A stretch of DNA of 64,000 nt from CBDCRK01 sp965220955 (GTDB taxonomy: Bacteria; Desulfobacterota; Binatia; Bin18; CBDCRK01), in assembly GCA_965220955.1 (NCBI GenBank), contig CBDCRK010000037.1, positions 124,001 to 188,000 of the forward strand. The letters run 5' to 3'. Below are positions 49,873 to 59,000 of the stretch, one piece after another (the first letter of the stretch is position 1; each line of letters starts with the position of its first letter). Position numbers and translations under genes: made by a program. The notes beneath the pieces are model-generated. The model saw only the letters and a program-made list of their open reading frames with translations, did not search any database and was not told the origin of the DNA.

Positions 49873-50043
49873 CTAATCCAGTTTGATTGCTTCATCAATC
49901 AGCATTACGGGAATGTCATCCTTAATAGGATAAAGAAGCTTACAGGCATAACAAATAAGCCCATCCTGCTTCTCGGTCAACTCAATGTCCCCTTTACACT
50001 GGGGACAAACCAAAATATCGAGCAATTCCTTGCTGATCGCCAT
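49873..50043 (-). CDS. Trm112-family zinc-ribbon protein
   Basis: A 56-residue protein: MAISKELLDILVCPQCKGDI, ICYACKLLYPIKDDIPVMLI and a conserved acidic end DEAIKLD. Bacterial Trm112-like proteins (YcaR type) often sit among lpxK/kdsB genes and are thought to support methyltransferases or envelope synthesis. A GGAGG site precedes the ATG at 50043. It is followed on the upstream side (50044-50229, 186 bases) by a spacer in which I see no gene. Confidence 0.92.
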   Translation of the reverse strand: MAISKELLDILVCPQCKGDIELTEKQDGLICYACKLLYPIKDDIPVMLIDEAIKLD

Positions 50044-50229
50044 AAAACCTCCTTGCAAGGACTTTAACTCCGTCTTAACTACGGACTACTTCATACCGAT
50101 CAGACGGGTCCAGCATATGGTATGTCTAGCTGATATATATACATAGTTCCCACAGGCCCGATTTTTCTCCACGGGTTCATCTCGATCCACCCACTTTGTT
50201 AACAGGCATTTCACCCGCTAAAGGGAATC

Positions 50230-50970
50230 TTAGGCGGGCTTGCTAACCTTTCTGAGCCGCAGCACCCAATTGTCCTCCAAAAGCAGCCGGGGATGAAGAA
50301 GCCAGAAGCACAGGCGCATGTTTTCCCGCCGCTGGTTTTCACCTTTCTCCCGTAGGTAGAGAAAGTACCAGGTGTAGATTGTTACCAGCGGCGCCAAGAC
50401 AAAAAAGAGTAGCCAGGAAAAACCCTTGATGCGGCTTTTACCCACGCGCTCGATCTCCAGCCCGTTCTGCCTGAGCAGGTAATAGAAAATGGGCAGGTCA
50501 ATAGGATAATTGTGATACTGATGGGCCTTCGAGAGCGGTGTGTCAAAACGAATAAACCGTCGCTTGGTCTTATGATAGCCAGTGAGAAAGAAGTGGAGAC
50601 GAGAATTGAGACGCATAATGTTGGGAGTAGTGAGGATCAGGACTCCGCCTGGTTTGAGCACCCGGGCAACCTCTCCGATCGCCACTTGATGATTTGCCAG
50701 ATGCTCAATGACCTCAACAAGGAGCACAATGTCAAAACTCTCTGCCGCATAAGGAAGGCCCTTTAAAAGGTCTACCCCCCGATCTATGGGAATACCGTCT
50801 ATTTCTTCAGCGTCTTCTGTAAAATTGGTACCCTGCACCGTAAACCCTTGGGACCTAAGAGCCCGAAGAACCTCTCCCTCTTTGCAGCTCACGTCGAGCA
50901 CACCCCATCCCTTCCCCTGCACATCTTGTAGCAGATCCACGATCCCTTTGATGAGCACCGGGCTAGTCAT
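50230..50970 (-). CDS. SAM-dependent methyltransferase with C-terminal membrane helix
   Basis: A 246-residue class I methyltransferase: motif I appears as GVLDVSCKEGEVLRALRSQG (VLD, with the usual Gly-rich loop degraded), then FDIVLLVEVIEHLANHQVAI and PGGVLILTTPNIMRLNSRL. The C-terminal part has a likely transmembrane helix (GFSWLLFFVLAPLVTIYTWY). Such enzymes are frequent in LPS loci, perhaps methylating a core sugar. The ATG at 50970 is chosen; the frame is open to 51048 but without signal. Confidence 0.82.
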   Translation of the reverse strand: MTSPVLIKGIVDLLQDVQGKGWGVLDVSCKEGEVLRALRSQGFTVQGTNFTEDAEEIDGIPIDRGVDLLKGLPYAAESFDIVLLVEVIEHLANHQVAIGEVARVLKPGGVLILTTPNIMRLNSRLHFFLTGYHKTKRRFIRFDTPLSKAHQYHNYPIDLPIFYYLLRQNGLEIERVGKSRIKGFSWLLFFVLAPLVTIYTWYFLYLREKGENQRRENMRLCFWLLHPRLLLEDNWVLRLRKVSKPA

Positions 50971-51077
50971 ATTACTGGGACTTATGCAAAGCGTTAGAGA
51001 GCGGGCTTTGCCCGCAATAAAGCCATAGTGTCCGAACGCAACGAGCAACCAACCATATTTCCCTGGCCCACCACCAG

Positions 51078-52166
51078 TTACCCCTCTCCTCCCGTTCCCC
51101 CAAGTCTCTGTTCTACCTGGGCAAGCAACTGTTCTTCCCTCTCGATCTCCACACCCACCCGCAGGGCCGCAAGCCCTCCCTTAGCAAAGGGGAATTTTTC
51201 CAGCTTTACCAGGTCTTTCTCCGTAGTTACCACCAAGTTAGTTCGGCGGCTGGCAGCTATAATGGACTGCCAGTCCCTCACCCTATATGCGTGATGATTA
51301 GGAAACTCAAAAACTTCCACAACCTCTGCCCCCCATTCCCGCAGCATTTGGTAGAAAGAAGTGGGGTCAGCAACGGCCGAAAGAGCCAGAACGCGTTTGC
51401 CCGCCAAACTCACCAGCGGCTGCTCTTGCCACACTCCTCCCCGGGAAACAACCAAGGCCCGAGCTTTAAGGTCACCATAGAACACAGAGGAACCCGGCGC
51501 ACATGCCAAGATACTCTGTAGATCTGGCATGACTCCCTTCATTACCAAGAGGAGGTGGGTCCGCCTGGCTAAGCTAAGCGGCTCGCGTAAGGGTCCAGCT
51601 GGCAACACCCAACTGTTTCCTACTCCCTGAGTGCCACTCAACAAAAGAAGATCCAGGTCACGTTCCAGACGGCGATACTGAAAGGCATCATCCAAGACAA
51701 CTATCTCAAGATTAAACCGCTCGTAAGCAAGACGGCTAGCAGCAACCCGATCTCGGGCAGCAAGCACAACCCCGGGGAAGGCTCGTGCTAACATAACGGC
51801 TTCATCTCCAACCTCAACCGGAGTAGCTAGCACTCCCTGACCTTCTCCCACTACCGTAACTCCACTATTTTTACCCCTATACCCCTGAGCAATAATTCCC
51901 ACCCGATGCCCCCGCTCTGTTAGAGCCGCAGCCAACCAGAGAACGGTAGGGGTCTTTCCTGTCCCGCCCACGGTTAGGTTACCTACGCTGATTACCCTGA
52001 GGGCAGGACGCCTGATAGGCAACAAGCGCCGGTCATAGAGAAAATTACGTCCTTGTACGATTAAGGAAAAAATCATAGAGAGAGGGACAAGAGAGACCCA
52101 AGCCGTACGACTCCACACATTCCCACCCTCCCACACCTGCTGCGCCAGACGAGCTAACTGCACCAT
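51078..52166 (-). CDS. lpxK: tetraacyldisaccharide 4'-kinase
   Basis: A 362-residue membrane-anchored kinase that makes lipid IVA. An N-terminal helix (WVSLVPLSMIFSLIVQGRNF) precedes VISVGNLTVGGTGKTPTVLW with the Walker A. Also present are AQGYRGKNSG and VLDDAFQYRRLERDLDLLLL. It overlaps waaA by 13 bases. Confidence 0.94.
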   Translation of the reverse strand: MVQLARLAQQVWEGGNVWSRTAWVSLVPLSMIFSLIVQGRNFLYDRRLLPIRRPALRVISVGNLTVGGTGKTPTVLWLAAALTERGHRVGIIAQGYRGKNSGVTVVGEGQGVLATPVEVGDEAVMLARAFPGVVLAARDRVAASRLAYERFNLEIVVLDDAFQYRRLERDLDLLLLSGTQGVGNSWVLPAGPLREPLSLARRTHLLLVMKGVMPDLQSILACAPGSSVFYGDLKARALVVSRGGVWQEQPLVSLAGKRVLALSAVADPTSFYQMLREWGAEVVEVFEFPNHHAYRVRDWQSIIAASRRTNLVVTTEKDLVKLEKFPFAKGGLAALRVGVEIEREEQLLAQVEQRLGGTGGEG

Positions 52167-53509
52167 GTTCCTCCGCCGGGGAAATAGGTAAACACGGCTT
52201 CTAGAGTACGTGCCACCGCACCCTGGTTACGCTGGATTACTACTTGCGCCTTCCTGCCCATCTCTTGGGCAACCTGATCATTGGTAAGCACCCGTAGGGC
52301 TTCCTGGTAAAGACTTTCCTCATCTCTGACCTCCCGTGCTCCTCCCTCTTGCTTGAGTTCCTCGGCCAGAGAAGCGAAATTACGCGTATAGGGACCAAAG
52401 AGAACGGGGATTGCCGCCAGAGCTGGCTCGACAGCACTCTGCCCTCCATGGTCAACCATGCTGCCACCAACAAAGGCAAGCCTAGCAGCAGAATAAAAAG
52501 AGGCTAATTCCCCCAAAGTATCGAGCAGAAACACTTCTATGGAGATAGAGACAGAACTATCAGACAGACACTGCTCTCTCCTCTCTGTCTCAACTCTCTG
52601 TTCCAACTTTGTCCCGTTCATCTGGCTGCGCTTAAGATAGGTGGAACCCTTCTTTCTAAGCAACTCTTCCACTTCCGTAAAGCGCTGGGGATAACGGGGG
52701 GCAAGTAGAAGAAGAAGGTCTGGCACTCTAGTCCGCAAGCGCCGGTACACCTGGAGCACAATTGCTTCCTCTCCTCGATGTGTGCTTGCGGCAATAAACA
52801 ACGATCGACCAGACAGACCCGCTACCTGCAGTATTCGCCTTCCCGTCTCTTCTCCCTCTCTTACTTGATCCACCTTAAAATTGCCGGTTACCACTACTTT
52901 CTCTAGTGGAATTCCCGTCTGCCGCAGTCGCCTAGCGTCTGGCTCAAACTGCATACAAAAAAGGGCTACCTGATCCAACACCCGACGAAAGCGGGGAAAG
53001 AAGAACTGAAACCGTCTCAGCGTATGTGCGGAAACTCGGCCGCTGACAAGAAAGGTAGGAATTTCCCGTCTGGCCGCAGTAGAGAGAAAATTAGGCCATA
53101 TTTCGGTTTCGGTAAAGAAAAACGCCTGCGGTCGCACCGCGTCCAAGACGCGTCTTATAATGAGGGGGTGATCGAGAGGGAAATAGATCACCGCATCTGC
53201 CTCCGGGACCCTTGCCCGCGCCGCCTCATAGCCTGTGGGGGTAAGTACCGATACGAGCACTTTTCTCCCAGGGCATCGTTGCTTTAAGCCTTGCAGAAAA
53301 GGACGGGTAGCCATCACCTCTCCAACCGAAGGGGCATGCAACCAAAAGGGCGAGGAACCGGCCAGGGTGTTTCTGAGAGCCCAGGGCAAAAACCCTAGCC
53401 GCTGCTTGAGTCCACAGCGATAGCGTGGCCGTACAAGCACAACCGCCCCTACCAAAGGCAACAACAGAAGAGCAACTAGGGTCAAAAACACGTTGTACGT
53501 AAAGAGCAT
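52154..53509 (-). CDS. waaA: 3-deoxy-D-manno-octulosonic acid transferase
   Basis: A 451-residue Kdo transferase with an N-terminal membrane helix, then FWLHAPSVGEVMATRPFLQG, VLVSVLTPTGYEAARARVPE, FFTETEIWPNFLSTAARREI and LFIAASTHRGEEAIVLQVYR. It adds Kdo to lipid IVA. The typical GGSxxxxGGQN motif is present as FVGGSMVDHGGQSAVEPA (S for N). The number of Kdo residues added cannot be predicted. Confidence 0.93.
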   Translation of the reverse strand: MLFTYNVFLTLVALLLLPLVGAVVLVRPRYRCGLKQRLGFLPWALRNTLAGSSPFWLHAPSVGEVMATRPFLQGLKQRCPGRKVLVSVLTPTGYEAARARVPEADAVIYFPLDHPLIIRRVLDAVRPQAFFFTETEIWPNFLSTAARREIPTFLVSGRVSAHTLRRFQFFFPRFRRVLDQVALFCMQFEPDARRLRQTGIPLEKVVVTGNFKVDQVREGEETGRRILQVAGLSGRSLFIAASTHRGEEAIVLQVYRRLRTRVPDLLLLLAPRYPQRFTEVEELLRKKGSTYLKRSQMNGTKLEQRVETERREQCLSDSSVSISIEVFLLDTLGELASFYSAARLAFVGGSMVDHGGQSAVEPALAAIPVLFGPYTRNFASLAEELKQEGGAREVRDEESLYQEALRVLTNDQVAQEMGRKAQVVIQRNQGAVARTLEAVFTYFPGGGTWCS

Positions 53510-53572
53510 GAATGCTCCCCAAAAGCACGGCTGATCCCTCTGTTAAAACAGCCTGCGGTTTATTATCAACCG

Positions 53573-54304
53573 TCAACTGTCCACTGTTTTATCCAAATGT
53601 GTTTCTGCTTCTGCAGTAATGGCAGAAAGACGCTCCTCCAGTTCTCTGCGCTTGACTGCCAGCTCCTCGGAAGAAGCGTTGGCAGAAACAGTGAGGGCTG
53701 GTCCGGTTGCATACACCACACAACAAAACGGCAAAGGGATAAGCAACTTGTCCCAGCTCGGTACTGTAAGAGACTTTGAAGCAGCATAGGTCACGGGGAA
53801 AATGGGCGCACCGGTAGCCTTGGCAAGCTGCACCGCGCCAGCTTTGGCACGCAAGCGAGGACCACGGGGACCATCCGGCACCACAATAAGATCATATCCT
53901 TGCCGGTGAGCCTCAATCATGCCCCGCAACCCACCAAGCCATCCCCGGCTAGAGGAGCCTCGCACCGCAGAGATGCCAAAGCGCCTGATCACCCGAGTAA
54001 TGATTTCGCCATCGCGGTGAGCGCTATTTAAAATGCACGCATGTACACCCCGATAGGCGAATGGCATCATCAGCATGCGATTATGCCAGAAAGCAAGGAT
54101 CACCTGCTCCCCCCGCTGCCAGCGGGAAAATAGCTCCTCTGCTCTCAGATAGCGTCTGCGCGTTGTCCATTTCAGCAGCATCAGGGCAAGAAAAGCAAGT
54201 CCTGCCCAGGCACGAATCTTAACCTCTTCACGCAGAGGAAAGGAGCGCCTTCCGGTTTCGAGTAAGGTCTCAGTGGACAAGGAGGTCGGAGAACTGGAGA
54301 TCAT
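53573..54304 (-). CDS. DUF374 lysophospholipid acyltransferase-like protein
   Basis: A 243-residue protein with an N-terminal hydrophobic stretch (AGLAFLALMLLKW), VILAFWHNRMLMMPFAYRGV, NSAHRDGEIITRVIRRFGIS, and VVPDGPRGPRLRAKAGAVQL. The family belongs to the lysophospholipid/lipid A acyltransferase superfamily; members often accompany waaA and lpxB. The start at 54304 overlaps msbA by 35 bases; the ATG at 54427 further up would overlap msbA more and is not favoured. Confidence 0.87.
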   Translation of the reverse strand: MISSSPTSLSTETLLETGRRSFPLREEVKIRAWAGLAFLALMLLKWTTRRRYLRAEELFSRWQRGEQVILAFWHNRMLMMPFAYRGVHACILNSAHRDGEIITRVIRRFGISAVRGSSSRGWLGGLRGMIEAHRQGYDLIVVPDGPRGPRLRAKAGAVQLAKATGAPIFPVTYAASKSLTVPSWDKLLIPLPFCCVVYATGPALTVSANASSEELAVKRRELEERLSAITAEAETHLDKTVDS

Positions 54305-56003
54305 AAAGCTTGCGATATTCAGTGTTGCGGGCAAGCAGATCTTCATGCTTACCCGCTTCAATAATCTCTCCTTGGGAAAGCACCACAATGCGATCGGCCT
54401 GGCGAATAGTAGAAAGACGGTGGGCAATGACCAACACAGTGCGTCCCTCCATAAGCCGCTCTATCGCCGCCTGCACTAGCCGTTCCGACTCATTGTCCAG
54501 GGCTGAGGTTGCCTCATCAAGGATAAGAACAGGGACATTCTTGAGTAAAGCCCGAGCAATAGCAAGGCGCTGGCGCTGGCCACCCGAGAGCTTCACTCCC
54601 AGCTCACCGACCACCGTATCATACTCCTGAGGAAGAGACATAATGAAGTCGTGAGCGTGGGCCGCCCTGGCCGCGGCCACAATCGCCTCCATGGGCCGAG
54701 CAGAGTCACCGTAGGCAATATTGCTCTTCACTGTGTCGTTAAAGAGAAAAGTAAACTGGGTAACAAACGCAATCTGGGCGCGCAGGGATTTTAATGTGAA
54801 GTTACGGATGTCCACCCCATCAATGGTGATCTGTCCTTCAACCACGTCGTAAAAACGCGGAATTAGATCCGCCAGGGTACTCTTGCCACCACCGCTGGGG
54901 CCAACTAAGGCAACCACCTCCCCAGCACTGACCTCGAAATTGATGTCTTTCAGCACCCACCCATTTTCATAGCGAAAGCTCACCTGATGAAAGCGAATCC
55001 CCTGTCGTATCTCCCGCAGCTCCCGAGCATCGGGCTGCTCCTGGATTTCAGATTCGGTGTCAAGCAACTCAAAAATGCGTTCGGCTGCAGCCACACCTTG
55101 CTGTACCGAGTTGTTGGTACGGGTAAGCCGCTTAAACGGCTCATAGAGGAGAAAGAGGGCGGTAAGAAAAGCCATGAACGCGCCCTGGGTACGATCCCCA
55201 GCAATGACACCATGGCCGCCGTACCAAACCACCGCGCCAATGCCAAAAGCGGCTACCATCTCTACCATGGGCGGGGCAAAGGCCCGGGCTCGCCCCACTT
55301 TCATGTACAACCGAAAAAGTCGATGGTTTTCTGCGGCAAAGCGGCGTTGCTCATATTCCTCCATGCCAAACGCCTTGACCACACGAGTTCCCTGAATGGT
55401 CTCTTGTAACAAAGTGGTGAGCTGCCCTAGTGAGACCTGACCCTGGCGGCTCAGATGGCGTACCTGCCTTGATATTCTTATGAGCGGCAGAAGTGCGGCC
55501 GGAAAAACAATGAAGGCAATAACAGAGAGAAACCAGTCTTTGACAAAAGCCACCCCTACCAAGACAACGAGCGAGGTTGAGTCTCGCATTAGCGAGGCAA
55601 CCGCTTCGGTGAGAGCATGGCGTACAAGGGTTACATCGTTGGCCACACGAGAGAGAATGGTTCCGGTGGGGTGACGATGAAAGAAGGCTAGAGGGAGAAA
55701 CTGAATGCGGCGGTTAAGTTGGTTACGGAGGTCTTCTATGATCCTCTGCCCTACATATTCGATAAGGTAATGGTGACCAAAACCTGCCACACCGCGAAAG
55801 AAGAAAAGGGCCATGAGCGCCAACGGCAGAACCCGAAGGGCGTCAAGCTTCTTTTCCGCAAAGATATCGTCGAACACCCTCTCAATTAGCAATGGGAGAA
55901 TACCGTTGGTGGCGCTAAAAAGAAGCATACATACCACCGCGGTGACAAACGTTGGGAAAAGATAAGGTCGCAAGTAATGTAAGAGACGACGGTAAACTTT
56001 CAT
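54270..56003 (-). CDS. msbA: lipid A export ABC transporter, MsbA type
   Basis: A 577-residue half transporter: six helices in the first 320 residues, then the ATPase with VALVGPSGGGKSTLADLIPR, LSGGQRQRLAIARALL, and VLILDEATSALDNESERLVQ. It flips lipid A-core across the inner membrane. The neighbours waaA, lpxK and lpxB support this assignment. Start ATG at 56003. Confidence 0.93.
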   Translation of the reverse strand: MKVYRRLLHYLRPYLFPTFVTAVVCMLLFSATNGILPLLIERVFDDIFAEKKLDALRVLPLALMALFFFRGVAGFGHHYLIEYVGQRIIEDLRNQLNRRIQFLPLAFFHRHPTGTILSRVANDVTLVRHALTEAVASLMRDSTSLVVLVGVAFVKDWFLSVIAFIVFPAALLPLIRISRQVRHLSRQGQVSLGQLTTLLQETIQGTRVVKAFGMEEYEQRRFAAENHRLFRLYMKVGRARAFAPPMVEMVAAFGIGAVVWYGGHGVIAGDRTQGAFMAFLTALFLLYEPFKRLTRTNNSVQQGVAAAERIFELLDTESEIQEQPDARELREIRQGIRFHQVSFRYENGWVLKDINFEVSAGEVVALVGPSGGGKSTLADLIPRFYDVVEGQITIDGVDIRNFTLKSLRAQIAFVTQFTFLFNDTVKSNIAYGDSARPMEAIVAAARAAHAHDFIMSLPQEYDTVVGELGVKLSGGQRQRLAIARALLKNVPVLILDEATSALDNESERLVQAAIERLMEGRTVLVIAHRLSTIRQADRIVVLSQGEIIEAGKHEDLLARNTEYRKLYDLQFSDLLVH

Positions 56004-56048
56004 TGGCTAACGCTTAGCCATTCTTCATTTAAGTGAATAGGTGAAACG

Positions 56049-57257
56049 TCAGACAGCGGGCCTGTCCTGCAACATTCTCAAGACCATTGTTGCTGCCCGC
56101 GCGGCCGCCCCCCCCCCTCCCAATTGACGGCGCACTTCGCTTAGAGCAACGATTATCTCTTCCCGCACAATAGGAGTGTCTAGAATTCTTTTGGCCTCTG
56201 CAGCAATACGTGCCCCAGTGGCTTCTCCCTGTACCAACTCCGGGACAATCCGGCGACCAGCAATGAGGTTGGGCATACCAATAAAAGGCACTCGCACTAA
56301 AAGCCGGGCCAGTACATAGGTAAGCAAGGCCGCCCGGTAGACAATAACCATGGGGCGTCCAAGCAGAGCTGTCTCCAGGGTAGCGGTTCCCGAAGTAACA
56401 AGAGCCAGATCAGCAGCATGGATAAGATTGTAAGTATCCCCGCTCACCACCTCTACCTGCACCGCCGCTTTGTTCACTAAAGTTTTTATCTCTGTCACAG
56501 CCAGGGTGGGAGCAACGGCAACTGCAAACTGGTATTTAGCACCAAGAATTTCCGCCGCATGCAACAGCTGGGGTAAAAGATAGAGTACTTCCTGGCTGCG
56601 GCTGCCGGGTAAGAGTACCACGGTTTGCTTAGCTGGGTCGAGCCCACAGCCCAGAAGAGTCTCTGTCCGAGCACGGCTTGGATGGGTCCGATCGACCAAC
56701 GGATGACCAACAAACTCAGCCACACCTCCCGCCCGCGCATACCAGGGAGGCTCAAAAGGAAACACCACCGCCAGCTGGTCCACCCATCTGGCTATGGTGC
56801 GCACCCGATTTCGCCGCCAAGCCCAGACCTGGGGACCAATATAGTAAAAAACCTGCACCCCACAATGTTTAGCAATCTTAGCCAAGCGCAAATTAAACTC
56901 GGGAAAATCAATCAGCACAAGGAGATCGGGAGGAGAAGAACGGAGGATTCGCTTCAACAGGCGATAGGTCCGCACCAAGGCGGGAAGTTTATCCTTTGCC
57001 TCCACTAACCCCATACCCGCAATCTCGGCAGTATCTACTAGGATTTCCATTCCGGCCTCTCGCAGACAGGTTCCCCCCACGCCAAAGATCTTCACTTCAG
57101 GAACCTGGTGTTGAAGTACCTCCACCAGACCGGCACCATGCAAATCCCCGGAAGCCTCACCTGCTACTAGCAGGACTCGCTTTCTCTGTTTGCGCTCTGG
57201 TACAGAAGGAAATCCTTCTTCAGCAGGTTCCATTGGTTCACAGGAGGATAAAGCCAT
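56049..57257 (-). CDS. lpxB: lipid-A-disaccharide synthase
   Basis: A 402-residue glycosyltransferase: VLLVAGEASGDLHGAGLVEV, FGVGGTCLREAGMEI, FYYIGPQVWAWRRNRVRTIA, HPLVDRTHP and IGMPNLIAGRRIVPELVQGE. It joins UDP-2,3-diacylglucosamine and lipid X. The start is uncertain: ATG 57257 or 57233, or a TTG at 57299. It is the first gene in the envelope operon; 57258-57308 separates it from the alkyltransferase-like gene. Confidence 0.92.
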   Translation of the reverse strand: MALSSCEPMEPAEEGFPSVPERKQRKRVLLVAGEASGDLHGAGLVEVLQHQVPEVKIFGVGGTCLREAGMEILVDTAEIAGMGLVEAKDKLPALVRTYRLLKRILRSSPPDLLVLIDFPEFNLRLAKIAKHCGVQVFYYIGPQVWAWRRNRVRTIARWVDQLAVVFPFEPPWYARAGGVAEFVGHPLVDRTHPSRARTETLLGCGLDPAKQTVVLLPGSRSQEVLYLLPQLLHAAEILGAKYQFAVAVAPTLAVTEIKTLVNKAAVQVEVVSGDTYNLIHAADLALVTSGTATLETALLGRPMVIVYRAALLTYVLARLLVRVPFIGMPNLIAGRRIVPELVQGEATGARIAAEAKRILDTPIVREEIIVALSEVRRQLGGGGAAARAATMVLRMLQDRPAV

Positions 57258-57308
57258 AGGATAAAAAATATCGAACTTTGATTTACATGGATAGCCCAAG
57301 GGGAAGTC

Positions 57309-57743
57309 CTAGAAGCGGCCCTTCCCTACAGGGAACTGCCACGTCTTCTTGGGACCCCTCCACCGGTAGGTTTTTAGATCCACTTTACCGTGACGATCAA
57401 AGACAACCCCCTCGTCTTCCAGAAGCCAACGCTGCTCTTCGGCCCGTATCACATCGCCACGGAGGCTAATACCACCCTGGGCATTAATCACTCGCTGCCA
57501 GGGGATCTTTCTATGCAATGATCGAGGAAGGTAGCGCAAGGCAGTACCCACTGCCCGTGCGGCTCGCGGCACCCCAAGAATAGCTGCAACCTGCCCATAG
57601 GTTACTACCTTTCCCCGAGGCACCTTAGCAACAACACGATACACATAGGAATAAAATCTCGGTGTTGAGAAGGATTTTCTCTTGTCTTCCACCCTTCCTT
57701 GCTTACGGATACTCGCTATTTTGGCCTCTATGCGCAAGCTCAT
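57309..57743 (-). CDS. alkyltransferase-like protein (MGMT family, active-site Cys replaced by Trp)
   Basis: A 144-residue protein with the O6-alkylguanine-DNA alkyltransferase C-domain fold: FYSYVYRVVAKVPRGKVVTY, GQVAAILGVPRAARAVGTAL and, at the active site, IPWQRVINAQGGIS, where the usual PCHRV is PWQRV. Proteins with Trp instead of Cys (ATL/eATL) cannot accept the alkyl group; in known members they bind alkylated guanine and recruit nucleotide excision repair. The start at 57743 is chosen on family length; the frame is open to 57797. Confidence 0.87.
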   Translation of the reverse strand: MSLRIEAKIASIRKQGRVEDKRKSFSTPRFYSYVYRVVAKVPRGKVVTYGQVAAILGVPRAARAVGTALRYLPRSLHRKIPWQRVINAQGGISLRGDVIRAEEQRWLLEDEGVVFDRHGKVDLKTYRWRGPKKTWQFPVGKGRF

Positions 57744-57871
57744 ACTGTGCCCACAGTGTAACCTTCGCCTTTCACTGATCAAGGATGCACGCATCAAGTT
57801 GAAAAAACTCTATCCTTCGTTTTAGTCGTGCTCAAGAACTAGAGTGTATTCTAGGCAGTCATTGCAGCGAT

Positions 57872-58137
57872 TTGGAGGGCCTAAGCATATATTTTCTTTT
57901 GCCTGCGGCCTTATGGGGCCTGGTAGGGCTTATCTGTGGCAAGCGGGGTGAGGGGCTGGTAGTGGTAGTTTTTGTCGTGCTAACCTTATCGTACTAACCA
58001 TGGTTGCTCTTTCCTTGAGTATAGCCAATGTCGGGACGCTTTTTCGTTTACGACTGCAGTGCCTGCTCCTACTTCTGGTCATCACCAGCATAGGTGGTTT
58101 TGGCAGAGAAAGAAGCAAAAAGTTGCAAAGTGGGTAG
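57872..58137 (+). pseudogene. remnant of a polytopic membrane protein
   Basis: Two hydrophobic plus-strand frames follow one another. The first (57872-57997) reads IYFLLPAALWGLVGLICGKR and VVVVFVVLTLSY; the second (58000-58137) reads MVALSLSIANVGTLFRLRLQ then CLLLLLVITSIGG. Together they resemble the C-terminal end of an integral membrane protein (SIANVGTLFRLRLQF-type ends are frequent in glycolipid-related membrane proteins), broken by a frameshift. No N-terminal part is present. Confidence 0.4.
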
Positions 58138-58190
58138 CGGAAAAGTATAGTAACTGCATGACACAGGGCAAGATAGACTACTCCTCTTCT

Positions 58191-58946
58191 ATGAGTTTCT
58201 GGCGAGCAGGAGCAATCTTTGCCACCCTGTCTGTGATGGCCGCAGCAATTTTTGTTGTTCTGAATCCTCCTCCGCTTATGAGAGGAGCAGACTTCTTTCC
58301 CCTGGCAATGCATAACACCTGGACCTATGAGATCACATTCTCCGGCGGGGACTACCATTACCATATGACTGGGATTGTTATCAAAGACGACCAGCAACTC
58401 AAAGAAGGAAAAGCTTTTGTTGTGGCTGAAGAATATGAGCCGTTGACCAACCGTGCGCCTGAGGCCAGAAGCACTGTGGCTTATTTTCGCAAGGATGGCT
58501 TCCTTTACCGCTACCCCTGGCTTGATTCCAAAAACAATGAGGTTTGGGATATCCAGCTAGGAGAGGGTAGCGAGCAGATTATACCCTATCCTTACCTACA
58601 TGATGTGGCTTGGCAAATTGCCCTGAAGAACAAGATGTGGGCACCAGGCACGGCCAGTCAGAATGTTAGCGCCTCAAGCCAGGCTAGTATTGATCCCCAG
58701 GCAGTTCGGGTGCCGGCTGGAAAGTTTCGTAATTGCTTAAGGGTAGAGACCATTACAGGCAACCAGTCGCTAGGCGAGTTGGCCGGGAGGGCTCTGTTCT
58801 ACCGTCTTCGCTATCGAGAGTGGTACGCCAGTGGAGTAGGATTGGTGAAAGCTCTCAGCGATGAAGGCGAAGGGACAGAAGTCAAAAGCGTTACCGAACT
58901 GCTCTCCTATAAAGTGCATGGGGTACGGACCAGGGGAACTCGCTGA
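58191..58946 (+). CDS. exported hypothetical protein
   Basis: I do not recognise the family with certainty. The product (251 residues) has a signal anchor (FWRAGAIFATLSVMAAAIFV), then DFFPLAMHNTWTYEITFSGG, a typical beginning of periplasmic beta-rich proteins measured against a baseline of plain or null function, and later VPAGKFRNCLRVETITG with YASGVGLVKAL, which is the pattern seen in several secreted DUF proteins. The start may be the ATG at 58158. The stop lies within a 16-base tandem repeat. No partner genes are evident. Confidence 0.6.
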   Translation: MSFWRAGAIFATLSVMAAAIFVVLNPPPLMRGADFFPLAMHNTWTYEITFSGGDYHYHMTGIVIKDDQQLKEGKAFVVAEEYEPLTNRAPEARSTVAYFRKDGFLYRYPWLDSKNNEVWDIQLGEGSEQIIPYPYLHDVAWQIALKNKMWAPGTASQNVSASSQASIDPQAVRVPAGKFRNCLRVETITGNQSLGELAGRALFYRLRYREWYASGVGLVKALSDEGEGTEVKSVTELLSYKVHGVRTRGTR

Positions 58947-58988
58947 CTAAGAAGTCCGCTGACTAAGAAGTCCGCTGACTAAGAAGTC
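58941..58988. repeat. 16-bp tandem repeat, three copies
   Basis: CGCTGACTAAGAAGTC is repeated three times head to tail (58941-58956, 58957-58972, 58973-58988). The first copy includes the TGA stop of the exported-protein gene. It is too short and spacer-free to be a CRISPR array. Confidence 0.9.
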
Positions 58989-59000
58989 CCCAGAGGGCTA

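Noticed and set aside
58941..58988. Possible CRISPR array
   Set aside because: Three adjacent 16-base units with no spacers; it is a simple tandem repeat. No other repeat-spacer pattern was seen in the window.
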